Origin: Botryotinia globosa
Taxonomy: Eukaryota > Ascomycota > Leotiomycetes > Helotiales > Sclerotiniaceae
Length of the DNA: 64,000 nucleotides
Assembly (NCBI GenBank): GCA_014898425.1
Contig: RCSZ01000005.1
Location: 1,178,001 to 1,242,000, forward strand
Direction: 5' to 3'
Shown: in pieces, positions 20,819 through 32,812 of the stretch
Position numbering within the stretch: position 1 is the stretch's first letter
Layout: every line of letters starts with the position of its first letter
Program-made: the position numbers and the translations under genes
Notes under the pieces: model-generated
The model's input: the letters and a program-made list of their open reading frames with translations, nothing else
Databases searched by the model: none
What the model was told of the DNA's origin: nothing

Positions 20819-21722
20819 TAACTCATTGGCGTTGATTTCCGTACGTTTCTTGAGTTTCGTATCTTTTTCTTGTGCAGCGTGCGTGTGAGGATTCGTCGTT
20901 GTATGGTTGGTTGTATGTGTATGTGTATATGTATGTGTGTGTATGTGTATGTGTATGTATTTGTATGTATTGTATATATATGTAGTAAACTTAAACTTTC
21001 TCTTCTGTCTCGTCTTGCATGTGTGCGTGCGTGTGTGTGTGTGTATGTCTCTTGCTCTATCTTTCTCTTCACAACGTTGGGGGATGGAAAGGGAGAAGGT
21101 AAGATCGTCGTTGGTCGTAAGTGATTAGATCCTCTTTTCATGTCTTCGTTCGTCAATGCTTATGAAAATCCCAAGATCTAATCAAGAAGCGGTAAAGTGT
21201 GTTATATGGGAAGGAAATAGCGGCAAGCCCAATATGATTATGTTTCGGATCTTGGTGCCGAAATCAAATTGGGGGAGGGTTATGTATGTCAGTTGTAACT
21301 TGTGTGTTTCTTTTATCTTTTATTGTTATCTGATTGATGGATGTTTTTTTTATGTGGTAGTGGTGGTGGTGATGAAGGACTATAATAAGATGATATCTAG
21401 TAAATATAAGAGTGATCTTTAATATTAGATATTTAAGTAGATGGATAGATAAATAGGTAGGTAAATAGATATAATAGATATAAAGAATATATTATACTAT
21501 ATCAAGAGCAAGTGAGATATGATTTGATAGAGAGATAGTCAAGTTTACTCACAGTATATAAGAAAAGAGTGAAGTCTAGTATAAAAGAAGAGTGAAGTCT
21601 GATATAGGACAGAAAGTAAAGTCTACTTTAATAATAAAGAGAAGAGTAAAGTCTTGAAGTCTCTTCTCTCTTTCCTCTTTCCTCTTTCCTTCTTGTACTT
21701 ATATGTTATATCTTGTATCCCT

Positions 21723-22048
<326 letters not shown>

Positions 22049-22367
22049 GTGAAATTTTCCTCCCTTTCCTTCTCTCCTCTCCTCTCAATCTTTTTAATTA
22101 GAATGAGTCAAATATGAAAAGAAAAGAAAAAAGTCGCATCATCTCCCTTTGGATGAATCTCCGCAAGATCTGCAGAAAGGGTCAAGGGTTGAGTGAAGGG
22201 TTGAGTAAAGGGTTGAAACTTGCAAGACCTGATGTGTGATGGTTGAAACAAAACGGTTGATTTTGGGTGCAGAGGTAGCTGCTGGGTTACAATTTACGGG
22301 TAGGTACTAGGTAGGCGTTTTGTTGTTTATGGGTCAGCGTGGGTCGAAAAACTTCCTTACCAAGTAG

Positions 22368-22408
22368 ACATCGTATCGTATCGTATCGTATCGTACGTAC
22401 GTACGTAC
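22368..22408. repeat. CGTAT/CGTA short repeats
   Basis: Pentamers ATCGT followed by CGTA tetramers, giving a CpG-rich island in AT-rich DNA. Confidence 0.85.
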
Positions 22409-23038
22409 TTCTTGTGATGGTGACGATGATGTCAGTGCACATGGAAAAATGAGATGTGAATTGATAGAGACTGTTGATGGAATTAATCCCCAATCATAAT
22501 AATAAAACTGTGAGGAATGTTATAAATTGTATTTATTAGATTTATGGATATATGGATATATATATATATATATATACTACGTACGTATTACAAAGGAAAT
22601 ACTAGATAGATATATTATAAATTATCTCTTCTACAATATATATACATATATATATGATCTATCTCTCCCACATCATACTCTACTAGCATTACTTTAATTT
22701 CAATAGAAATATACTTCCAATACATTAAGTACTCGTTTGAGGAAAGATAATCATAATATATATCATATATATACAGAGTATTTATATAGCTAAACATCCC
22801 AGATACACCCAGTATACCCAGTACATATCTGGTGCCCCAAGATCACATCCACCAGTGATCATACATATATATATATACATGATTATGATACATATATAAT
22901 CTTACATTTACGTACTCGAATATCATCCATATTCAAAATATCCCTCTCCCCCCCCTCCTCCTCCTCCTCCTCTTCTTCTCCCCTCATCCAATATTTATCA
23001 ATCATGTCTCTTAAATTTGCCAAATTGCCGCCAATAAA

Positions 23039-23286
23039 TTACATTAAACTCACCTGCACCTTCCGGTATTCCCGTTTCCTCGTTTGGATGATTGATGATT
23101 GATCTTCCAACTTCACACCATATATGGAAGTATGAAGAAACCCCTCGGTCGCTATCGTCACTCGTGCCTGTCGGGTACTCTTGAACGAGACGATGCTATC
23201 TAATAAATGCTGTAAACCAGCTAATCTGTGGGTCAACTTACAATCCCTTTCGTTTCTTGAAACACAACGCGGCTGTGTTGTTTTCT
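23039..23286 (-). pseudogene. Coding-like fragment, possible gene remnant
   Basis: One frame on the minus strand stays open for about 80 codons without an ATG and reads LAGLQHLLDSIVSFKSTRQA followed by ARVTIATEGFLHTSIYGVKL, then a CAG|GTGAGT-type donor (near 23053). The amino-acid composition looks protein-like, and the pattern loosely recalls the start of Rad1-type clamp proteins, but I cannot defend that assignment. No neighbouring exon was found on either side. Confidence 0.2.
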
Positions 23287-23857
23287 GATCTATCTACATA
23301 GGCACCAACAGGTGAGGTCGCCACCTTTCCCTTCTCTCTTATCCTTCTCGATATGGCATATAATACCAACGTACCGACGGTGCTGTGAAGATTTATAGGT
23401 CATAATTCGGTACATATTGTGGCGGTAATGGACAGAGTATGTATCATGCAAAGACCCTTCTTTCTGCAACATATCACGATGCCCAACATCTTTTTAGAAA
23501 GGTTCATGGGGGCGTTGTCGTACATCGTAAGTACTTCTACTTCCCGAAAGATCCACAGTTGAATCCATATCAATGTCGATTATTGCCATATTCAGTTGCG
23601 CCAACATCGATATTGCAACCACCACGTCGCTATCTTTTCTACTTTCATGGCGTGGAGGCTATGCCATATCATACATACCTACTTCACGGAGTTGAACCCT
23701 TAAAAATGGTTACCAATCATATCTTAGTGGATAGGTGAAACTTGAAAGATAATAGATTGCAATCGTTACCCAAACAGATAGTCTGTTGATCTGCCGCGAT
23801 TTGGGTTTGGTTGGGCGCCTTGTCTCACGGTAAACCTTACACCTTCATTCAATACAT

Positions 23858-23922
23858 TCTCTTCCGGAGTCATCTTTCTCTTCCGGAGTCATCTTTCTCT
23901 TCCGGAGTCATCTTTCTCTTGC
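23858..23922. repeat. 19-bp minisatellite
   Basis: Three and a half copies of CTTCCGGAGTCATCTTTCT, nearly identical. Confidence 0.9.
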
Positions 23923-25087
23923 GGAAAGGCTGAAGAAGATCTTTGTGATTTTTCGCATTAGTATGCAGCCTCGCCAAGTTATAACGTTGAGTTCAAAGTG
24001 TGGTGGTATCTTCTCGTGTCGTGATCCGACTCGTGCTTTCTTTCGTGGCAGAGATATGCGCAAGGCGTAGTGTCTCACGGTATTATCCAAGAGATTGACA
24101 TTTACACAACATATTTATGATAAAGCATGAACCATCGCCTCTTGCGCTTCGGTCTCATCACTACTTGATTTCCATCATGAAACGTGAAAGAGGTTCCATT
24201 GTTAATTGTGGATGTTGCAAACTTGGGCATTGATATGTTCATGGAGAAAGCTTCTATTTGGATTAATTTTGGTAGTTCATTTCTATCCTGGAGATCATCA
24301 ATCTGAAGAAAGCACACACACAACAACCATCAAACCGCGAGTGCCGGAATGGACTGACTATCCGTAAGGTTGTCTCCATTCAAACTGTCTGCAAATTTGC
24401 CACACAATCAATGCTTCTCCATAAGCCTGACTACTTCTTCACATCTTGGACTCTGTCAAAATGTTTGGGATTCGGCACATGCGTAATACTTTGGTTGAGG
24501 TCTGCGACACTCCTCGGTATTTCTCAACGTCGTCATGAAGTCAAAGCACCAACCTTTAATTGGAATTACAAGTCATTTGGCCAACCCAGATGAACGAATA
24601 ATTACTTTTTGGTCAGTCTGATGACATGATCTTTAATATTTTCAATATCTGACCACTGATGAATGTATTGAAGTCAGAAGGCTACCCCTGCTATTTGTTG
24701 GTGAGCGAGCATTCGCGATGTCATCGCTTTCACAACACAATAAATTCATCATGTACTTCAGTCGCAACTCGGGAGTATCAATTGATTTCTCCCTACCAAA
24801 TATATCGATACTCCAAGTCTGAATGGTGAAATAAGACGTTGGAAAAAAGTCGATCAGTCCAGGTAAGTTGACACAACTACACAGCTACTGATTGCAGCAA
24901 TTACAAGACCCGGCAATTTCAAAGAACGATAGTTTCATTACTGAGTTTCATTCAGACATTGAAACTATACAACACACGCAATTAACAGAAGAACAAGAAG
25001 AGTAAAACGTGAATGATAATGGTAATGGTAGTGGTAATGGTAATAAAACATCTCTGATGCTTTTAAAATATTAACAAAATCCAATCA

Positions 25088-25168
25088 GGCGTCGTGACGG
25101 AGTGGTTAACGTGATTGACTAGAAATCAATTCCTTTCGGGGGCGCATGTTCGAATCATGCCGACGTCG
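25088..25168 (+). tRNA. tRNA-Ser (anticodon AGA)
   Basis: The acceptor strand GGCGTCG pairs with CGACGTC (one G-T pair), with discriminator G. The anticodon arm is ATTGA-CTAGAAA-TCAAT with anticodon AGA. The T arm is GCATG-TTCGAAT-CATGC. The extended variable region (about TTCCTTTCGGGGGC) and 81-nt length fit a class II serine tRNA. There is no intron. Downstream, the T-rich 9-mer array supplies many Pol III terminators. Confidence 0.92.
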
Positions 25169-25175
25169 ATATCTT

Positions 25176-25293
25176 TTGTGATTTTTGTGATTTTTGTGAT
25201 TTTTGTGATTTTTGTGATTTTTGTGATTTTTGTGATTTTTGTAATTTTTGTAATTTTTGTAATTTTTGTAATTTTTGTAATTTTTGTAATTTT
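25176..25293. repeat. 9-bp repeat GATTTTTGT/AATTTTTGT after the tRNA gene
   Basis: About thirteen tandem 9-mers, first GATTTTTGT then AATTTTTGT. Each contains a T5 run. Confidence 0.95.
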
Positions 25294-25328
25294 TTACTTT
25301 TGTAGAATTTTGAATACTTGATTTAGGA

Positions 25329-25421
<93 letters not shown>
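25329..25421. repeat. (GATA)~23 microsatellite
   Basis: A perfect tetranucleotide tract followed by AATA, (TA)n and TTTA tracts to about 25480. Confidence 0.97.
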
Positions 25422-25424
<3 letters not shown>

Positions 25425-25999
25425 ATAAATAAATAATAATAATATATATATATATATATATATATATTTATTTATTATTATCTTTATTATAACATACAGG
25501 ATTTAAAACATGGTTTATAACTGGAAGCTGATTGGTCTAGAAAGTACGTAAGGTCTGTACGGCGAATATCAAAATCCTACAAAATCCTAATCTAGATTAG
25601 ATATTATTATTAATAGGTATAGTAGTTGTAAATGATTTATGAAATATAATTAATTGATATTTTTATATTCTTTGAATTAATAGCTTTTAAATAATATTTT
25701 TTTTTTTTAAAAAAAAGAGTTGTTATTAATATATCAATTGTTTAATTGATTTTGTAATAAAAAGTTCGATAAAAAGTTGCTAATACGATTCTGATTAGTT
25801 CAGATTTGATTAGTAATAAGAGAGATAAGAGAAGAGATTAAAAATAAAAGGGAAGGGATTAGATTTATTAGATTAATTAGATTTATTAGATTTATTAGAT
25901 TTATTAGAGAAAAAAAGAATAGAAAAATAGAAATTAGAAAAATAGAAATTAGAAAAATAGAAATTAGAAAAATAATTAAATAGAGTATTAAAAAAGAAT

Positions 26000-26131
26000 T
26001 TAAAAAAGAATTAGAAAAGAATTAGAAAAAGAATTAGAAAAAGAATTAGAAAAAGAATTAGAAAAAGAATTAGAAAAAGAATTAGAAAAAGAATTAGAAA
26101 AAGAATTAGAAAAAGAATTAGAAAAAGAATT
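26000..26131. repeat. 12-bp repeat AGAAAAAGAATT
   Basis: About ten tandem purine-rich 12-mers. A related AAATAGAAATTAG repeat precedes it from about 25920. Confidence 0.9.
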
Positions 26132-26233
26132 ATAAGATTTATAAGGGTTTGAGGTTTTGAGGTTTATAAGGTTTTGAGGTTTAATTATACCTTTAATACT
26201 TTTATATAAGCTAAAAGCTAGAGGTTAATAAAG

Positions 26234-26388
<155 letters not shown>

Positions 26389-26446
26389 ATATAAATCTTA
26401 TTTATTTTTAGAATTCTAAAAGCTATATAATACAAATATAAACGTA

Positions 26447-26519
26447 GGTCCTGAGGGGCGTGAAAAATAACTACGGAGAGCGTTAGCGAGCCCGTTGTTA
26501 TTTTTAGCCCCGAAGGGCC
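26447..26519. other. GC-rich hairpin island in AT-rich DNA
   Basis: Nested complementary arms: GGTCC with GGGCC (one G-T pair), GGGGC with GCCCC, and AAAAATAAC with GTTATTTTT, around a GAGCGTTAGCGAG core. It sits abruptly between (ATT)n and (TAA)n tracts. It resembles GC-cluster or double-hairpin elements of fungal mitochondrial DNA in style; whether it is one is inference. Confidence 0.6.
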
Positions 26520-26870
26520 GAAAAAAGCTCGTTATAATAATAATAATAATAATAATTCTTCTCGAATAGAAACTTCTTATTATTATTCATCTCCAATTTC
26601 GAATTTCAGAGTTGTGAAAATTTGAAAATTTGAAAATGTATAGTGGAGAATTACTTGGGTAGTACTGTAGTAGGTATTCGTTGTGGATATAGGTATATGG
26701 ATAGAGTAGGTAGGTATATGTAGTTATGGAGATGAATATGAATATTTGTGGATTTATGAGATAGATTGTAGATTGTAGATTGTAGATTGTAGATTGTAGA
26801 TGGATGGGTATTTTGTTTGATATGAGGGGGGGAGGGGGGGAGGGGGGTTTTCAAAAGATAGGGTTTGAGG

Positions 26871-27017
26871 GTGATGAGATGGTGATGGGATGGTGATGGG
26901 ATGGTGATGGGATGGATGGTGATGGGATGAGAATTAGAGGGAAATTAGAGGGATGGTGATGGGATGGGATGAATGGTGATGGGACGGATGGTGATGAGAT
27001 AGATGAATGGTGATGGG
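26871..27017. repeat. GATGGTGATGG minisatellite-like region
   Basis: Irregular repeats of TGGTGATGGGA and related units, all on one strand. Confidence 0.85.
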
Positions 27018-27120
27018 AATTAGATAGAAATCAAATAGAAATCAAATAAAAATCAAATAATAAATACATAACTAATAAATAGATAGTAAACTCAATTTAA
27101 ACTTAAATATATTATTTATT

Positions 27121-27257
27121 TTATATCTTATATCTTATATCTTATATCTTATATCTTATATCTTATATCTTATATCTTATATCTTATATCTTATATCTTA
27201 TATCTTATATCTTATATCTTATATCTTATATCTTATATCTTATATCTTATATCTTAT
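27121..27257. repeat. ATATCTT heptamer repeat
   Basis: About nineteen nearly perfect copies. Confidence 0.95.
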
Positions 27258-27335
27258 TTATTATTTATTATTTTTTTAAGAGGGGGGGGGATAAATAGAT
27301 ATATTTTTAAAAAAAATCTCTATATATAAATGAAT

Positions 27336-27447
27336 ATAGTATTTAGTATTTAGTATTTAGTATTTAGTATTTAGTATTTAGTATTTAGTATTTAGTATTT
27401 AGTATTTAGTATTTAGTATTTAGTATTTAGTATTTAGTATTTAGTAT
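27336..27447. repeat. AGTATTT heptamer repeat
   Basis: About sixteen perfect copies. Confidence 0.95.
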
Positions 27448-28013
27448 TTCTTATCATCTTTAATTTTATTATTTTTCATTTTATTATCTTTTATTACCTC
27501 TCATCACCTCCCTCCCCTCATCAAACCCCAACCCCAGACCCAACATAAACATCAACATCAATATCCAAAAAAAATATCTAAAGAAAAATAAACCCCGCAA
27601 ATTATACTTTTGATGAGTTCATAGGGCATATAGCATATATAACATATAGTATGCATCATCGGGCACACCCGTTCACAAATGGAGTATGTACTAGGTATAT
27701 ACTAGGTAGGTCATTATCAAATTTTCACTTGCAAATTATACGAAGTATTCAATGTAAAATGTAAAATGTAAAATGTGGGTAAAATGTGAGTAAAATGTGT
27801 GTGTAGCATTTTGGGGATTGATGATGGATGGATGGATTGATGGATGGATGGATGTAGTAGGTAGGTAGGCTCGGGGTAGGGAGGGAGGTAGGTTCGAGGT
27901 AGGCAGGTATCGTAACTCTTCTGATGTGGTATGATACAAACCCATAAGCCTGCTTGCTTGTAAGAAATTCATTCATTCATTTATTCATTCATTCGTTTCA
28001 TCAAATATTGATA

Positions 28014-28394
28014 TAGTAAAACCTCTCCATAAGGATACTGATTTTTATAGTCATTTTTAAGGATATATAGAGATATCTTTATATAGAGATATTCGATTAA
28101 TCCTGATATGATAAGAATTTATTTCTAATTACTTTCAATTAGATTATATTTTATAATTTTATAGTGATTTTTTATTTTTATAAAAAATAATTAGAATCGA
28201 TTATATAATGATTCATTTTCATAATTTTATTAATTTAATAAGAATACATGTGATTTTAGGATTGAAAAATATAAGAATATCTTTATAAAAGGGTTTTAAA
28301 ATATAGGCCTTTTTAGTCCTAAAATTTTGGGATTAAAAAAATAAGGATAATAAAGGTTATCCTTAGAGGGGATCCTTATGGAGAGGTTTTACTG
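28014..28394. mobile_element. MITE of Tc1/mariner (pogo/Fot-like) type, 381 bp
   Basis: The ends are perfect 22-bp inverted repeats beginning AGTAAAACCTCTCCATAAGG, one with an extra outer C and the other an outer T. Both ends are flanked by TA (28012-28013 and 28395-28396), the target duplication of Tc1/mariner elements. The interior is AT-rich with no coding capacity, so it must depend on a transposase elsewhere. The AAACCTCTCYATAA-type end is familiar from pogo/Fot-like fungal elements. Confidence 0.85.
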
Positions 28395-28978
28395 TATTGG
28401 CCTTGTGTGTATGAAAGTGGGATCAATACAATACATGGATGTAGATAGATGGGGGCTACGGAGGTGGATAGTGGATAGTGGATATAAACAGGGCTGGATA
28501 GATGGATAGATAGATGAAGAAACCAACAAATTGATTAGTATTTCGTCATTGTTTTTTTGTTGTTGTTTTTTGGGAAGGGGAAGGGTATGGGAAAGTTGGA
28601 TATGGATGGATGGATGATAGATAGTATTGGAGATATCCATAAGAAAAGATTTTGTATCACGCGATTAGAAAATATGTATGGGGTGGAATTCGGAATTTAG
28701 AATTTGGAATTTGGACTTTGAGAGTTTGAATCTTGGATTTTGGATTCGGAGATTGAAGGGTTTGAAGACGGAGAGGGTGGAAGATAGATGATTGGATTTT
28801 ATTCTTCGATATTCGTTCTTCGTTCTTCGTTCTTCGTTCTGCGTTCTTCGTTACAGAATATGACAGGATAGGATGAGTCGGTCGAGAAAGGACAAGACAG
28901 GACAGGGCAGGCGCGGTTAATTTTTAGGTTGGATCTTTTATTTTTGATTGGTGTATGTTTGCGTATTCGTTTGATTTG

Positions 28979-29016
28979 CTGGATTGGATTGGATTGGATT
29001 GGATTGGATTGGATTG
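28979..29016. repeat. ATTGG pentamer repeat
   Basis: About seven copies of GGATT/ATTGG. Confidence 0.9.
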
Positions 29017-29745
29017 GGTGAAATTTCATGTTGGAAGTTGGAAGGTTGGTAGGTTCATAGGTTCATAGGTAGGTATAAAAACAAGATTATGGCCGGCTGG
29101 CTGGCTGGTTGTGGTTTGAGGTTGGGTTATATTATAGAGGGGTGGTTGATATTGATATATAGAAGGAAGGAAGGAAGGGATCGATTGCGAAGTTGTTTGT
29201 TTTTGTTTGATACTTTTTTGGAGAGAAATAATTTGTGAGAATACGAATAAGAGAGATATTTGAGTTTGAAGAAATTGAGAAATTGGAGAAAGAGAGAGGG
29301 AATTAACCTGCTTGCTTGCTTTTGTGGTTGGTGTTGGAGAGTTTTAAATGTAACCAAGGAAGAAAAGAGAAAGAGAGAAGGTGATTATTGGTTTGGCTTA
29401 TTGGCTCTTGATTTTGAATCTGATTTCGATTTGGAGGACATACAAGATACAAGATACGGAATTATATCAGTATAAGGATTCACGACTTGGAGAGGATAGC
29501 AAAGGGAAAGCAAGGAAAGGAAAATAGGATAAGGATTCACCTGTCTTGACAGGATCATTGTGTGAATACCTTCGAAACTTCATGCGAGGATTTGATATCA
29601 GAAGGATATCTCTGCTCATCTATCCATCCCTTCGAACTCACAATTGATACGACGACTACCTACTCTTACCAACTTTTCAACCCCCTTACACTCCTCACTC
29701 AAAATACAACTCGCCAACACACGAATAGACAAACAACCAACCAAA

Positions 29746-30320
29746 ATGTCAGTCCTCGAACGTATCAATCCGCTCGGATACGGCATAGGACGTACCACAC
29801 ACGCTCTATGGCGATTTCTCCAATTCGTATTGGCGCTCACAGTCATCGGCCTATATGGAACCGATCTCGCAAATGCGAAGAAACAACATAAATATTCCGA
29901 TGGAAAATGGGTATATCTTCCTCTTCTTCTCCCTCCTTCTCCAAATCCCCCCAAAATCCCTAGACCACCAACTAACTCCCCATCTAGGTCTACGCCGTCG
30001 TAACCGGTACCCTCTCCGCGCTCACCTCACTCCTGCACCTCATTCCCCTCTTCAATCTCATTCCCGTTCTATTTCTCTGGGACGCTGTCCTCTTTATCCT
30101 CTGGATCGCCCTCTTCGGTCTCTTTGGCAATATGTATATAGGTGAGAAAGCCGAAGGAGATGCGGGCGTACAGAGGATGAAAAATGCAGTGTGGGTTGAT
30201 TTGGTAAATGCGCTGTTGTGGGCGGGGAGTGTGGCGGGGATGGTGCTTTTTTGGAGTAGGGAGAAGAGGACGAGGTGGACGGGGAGGGCGAGGGGGAGGA
30301 GTGGAAGTCCGGGGATTTGA
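29746..30320 (+). CDS. MARVEL-like tetraspan membrane protein, 165 aa
   Basis: Two exons: 29746-29910 and 29988-30320, joined at GKW|VYAVV (77-nt intron, GTATAT donor, TAG acceptor). The start is in CAAAATGTC context. Four hydrophobic segments are visible: FLQFVLALTVIGLYG, VVTGTLSALTSLLHLIPLF, LFLWDAVLFILWIALFGLFG and LVNALLWAGSVAGMVLFW. The short N-terminus, TM1 after an aromatic helix, a small loop with KYSDGKW and the W-D-x-V pattern in TM3 are typical of fungal MARVEL-domain proteins, which sit in plasma-membrane or endosomal subdomains. The basic C-tail (REKRTRWTGRARGRSG) would be cytosolic. The family assignment rests on topology and motif style, not an alignment. Confidence 0.85.
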
Positions 30321-31052
30321 GGGGGTGAGTGGGAGGGGGAGATGTGATGAGAATGGAAATGGAAATGGTATCTTGCGGTTCTGGATCGATTGGGAGCGAG
30401 ATTGGCCTTTTCTTTTGGTTTGCCATGGGTTAGGTACCACGGATGGATACAAGAAATTCATAAAGTACTCGTAATCATCTCAAAACCCTACCTACCTACC
30501 TACCTACCTACCTACATCAATCCAACAGCTGCAGATCAAGATTGAAGACATCGGGAAAAGAAATATTGGACAGGAGTTATTTTCTATCTGTTTCAATTGC
30601 GAAATATACCATTTTGATGCGGAAAGCAAAGGGAAGGAAAGAAGGAATATTAGGTAGATGTCAGAATGGTTTAGGTTTAGTTTTAGTTTGGTTACGTTTA
30701 GTTCAGCTTGGTTGTTTCGATACCCTTTATATGAGAAATGGATGGATTTTATTATGTTTGTTTCTCTTTCTGAACTCTCTTCTATCGTTGTACTCACTCT
30801 TGCTTGGTATGTATTTGAGTATCTATTTGTTGATATCTAATCAGCTCAATACCATCACTATGCACACCCTCCTCTCCCTAGCATCTCCTTCCCCACTACT
30901 ACGAAATCCTTCCCCCCTTTATCAAAAACTTCTCTCCAACGAACTCCAAACCAAAAAAAAAGTCTCCTTCAAATCACAAAATACTACTTGATAACCAAAA
31001 GATCTCCAACCTCTCAAAAAACAAAAGGAGAATCCGTAAGGTCTCACAGAAT
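30321..31052. other. Intergenic
   Basis: The 3' flank of the MARVEL-like gene up to tRNA-Thr. It has a (CTAC)n tract near 30488-30515 and no supported gene. Confidence 0.5.
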
Positions 31053-31147
31053 TGCCCGTTCTAGGAATCGAACCTAGGATCTCATCATGTTCATGTGATT
31101 TTTATCACAGATACTAGTGATGCGCTTTACCGCTAAGCCAAACGGGC
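31053..31147 (-). tRNA. tRNA-Thr (anticodon AGT) with ~23-nt intron
   Basis: The acceptor GCCCGTT pairs with AACGGGC, discriminator A. The D arm is GGCTTAGCGGTAAAGC and the T arm CCTAG-GTTCGAT-TCCTAG-like. The anticodon stem CATCA/TGATG is interrupted after CTAGTA by an intron (about 31087-31109) that itself can pair (TGTGAT with ATCACA). This leaves anticodon AGT and a mature length of about 72 nt. Confidence 0.9.
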
Positions 31148-32422
31148 TGTTGAATTCAGTTGAATTTGTGCTGAATGTTGAAGTATGAAGATTTGTGTGG
31201 ATATATATTTATCTGGTGAGAGGGGCGTGTGGTTTTAGGGTGGAAAATGGTGGGGTGGGTGGGGGGCTCTATCTACATCAGCGAAATAACGGGCGGGAAT
31301 TGATTACCTACCTAGGTATTGTTTGAGAGGACTTGAATATGACATTTCGGATATCATTTTTTAGTGGGAGATTAAATAATCAATAACTAACTCATATTCT
31401 GGTTTTGATCTTTTCGAGTTTTGATCTTGGGTTTGAAGTGTATGTACTGGGTTTTTGATCTGATAGCTGGAGATTATGTGGCTTCGATTTTTAGATGGGC
31501 TTGAAAGAGTTGATTTATGTTTGTTGTTTTCGGTTAGCTGTATAGAAGAGGTATGTAGGTGTTTAGGTAGGTATTTAATCGTTACATAGTATTCATTCGA
31601 GGGTTTTGTTGTTTCTCCGCATGGTACTCTCATAACTTATCATAGGATCCGGCTCTATGTAATCGAAACAACGGGCGGAAATTAAATACTCTTTACATCG
31701 CTCTTTGGTAATATATCAAATACTGGTAATACTGGGTTTTGAGATATAGAAAAGAGCTCTAGTTTTCGTTTGGTCCTTCAGATATTGATGTGTGATCTGA
31801 AATGTATTTATACTTCAATTGGTGAAGTTTTTTCTAAAGGTACTTGAACTCCGCCTGTTTTTTCGCTTACGTCGTGCCCGGGAGATGGGAGGGAGAATAT
31901 TCGATCTTCATCGTCGCTTGTGATTCTCAAGGCAGGCTGATAAGTAAGTGAGTGTATGAGGAAGAGATCTAGGTTTCTTTCTGAATAGAAGGGGGAGAGG
32001 GGTATGAAAGTGCGCTTGATACATTTGGTTTCCATGCTCTGAGTGAACGCTCTGGATCTGGTCTTCTTTTTGGTCATGTCTACCTAAGAAAAACGACCAC
32101 GACTATCTCCATCCATCCTCCTTGAACAATAGATTGCAGCCTATTTCTGATGAATCCAAGTGTTGGTTATCAAGGCAGATCTTTAACGTAGGCATAAGAA
32201 TTCATGTTGAAAATTACAATATAAATACCTTTGATTACTTTCATAATCTTCTATCATACGAACATCAACTGTCTACTCCTCATTGTCTATACATCTAAAA
32301 CGACAAGAACCATTTCAGAGCTCAAATATTCATTATTATAATTTCGTAAATCGAAACTACAGTTTTCAAAATATTCAAGTTCAAACTCACAATCTTGACA
32401 CCTCAAGCTTTACACCGAGACA
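31148..32422. other. Intergenic with a duplicated motif
   Basis: No gene is supported. A ~40-bp motif containing AACGGGCGGRAATT occurs twice (31265-31307 and 31651-31690). The right end is the promoter of the small gene at 32423. Confidence 0.5.
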
Positions 32423-32812
32423 ATGCCTGGTCCTCGAGCTCAAGATGCCACCAAACCCTCAGGTTCCTCTTCCTCGCCTTCTAAGAAGGTACCGAGTGTA
32501 AAAAAGTCGCCAGAGCAGGAGCGCCAAGGTATCATCGAGGAGCTTCAGCGAAAGTTCTCCAAGCGTAATGATAAATTTTCCGTGACGGTGACATCTGATA
32601 AGCGTGCCGACGTTGAATTGCAATTAGACAAACCACCCGGCTACAAAATTTCTATGGAAACAGTAGAAAAATTTGCCAGGGAGGCAACAAATAATTCTAA
32701 AGATTATAAAGTCGAAGTTATCCTTACAAAGGGAAATTATAGTTTCCGGTTGAAATATATCGGTGATTCGGTTGCGAAAAGCAAGAGGCAGGCACGAAAT
32801 GAAGGGTATTGA
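32423..32812 (+). CDS. Small unknown protein, 129 aa
   Basis: I do not recognise it. It is a single exon with a start in GACAATGCC context. The N-terminal ~35 residues are Ser/Pro/Lys-rich and disordered. The rest looks folded: an EQERQGIIEELQRKFSKRND helix, then alternating strand-like segments (KFSVTVTSD, ADVELQLDKP), a helix (SMETVEKFAREAT) and two more strands (YKVEVILTK, YSFRLKYI), ending basic (KSKRQARNEGY). There is no signal peptide or TM segment. The regular alpha/beta pattern and balanced composition argue for a real gene, although it stands alone in a repeat-rich area. Confidence 0.65.
   Translation: MPGPRAQDATKPSGSSSSPSKKVPSVKKSPEQERQGIIEELQRKFSKRNDKFSVTVTSDKRADVELQLDKPPGYKISMETVEKFAREATNNSKDYKVEVILTKGNYSFRLKYIGDSVAKSKRQARNEGY

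Noticed and set aside
23858..23922. CRISPR-like spaced repeats
   Set aside because: The 19-bp units are directly contiguous with no unique spacers, and this is a eukaryotic genome.
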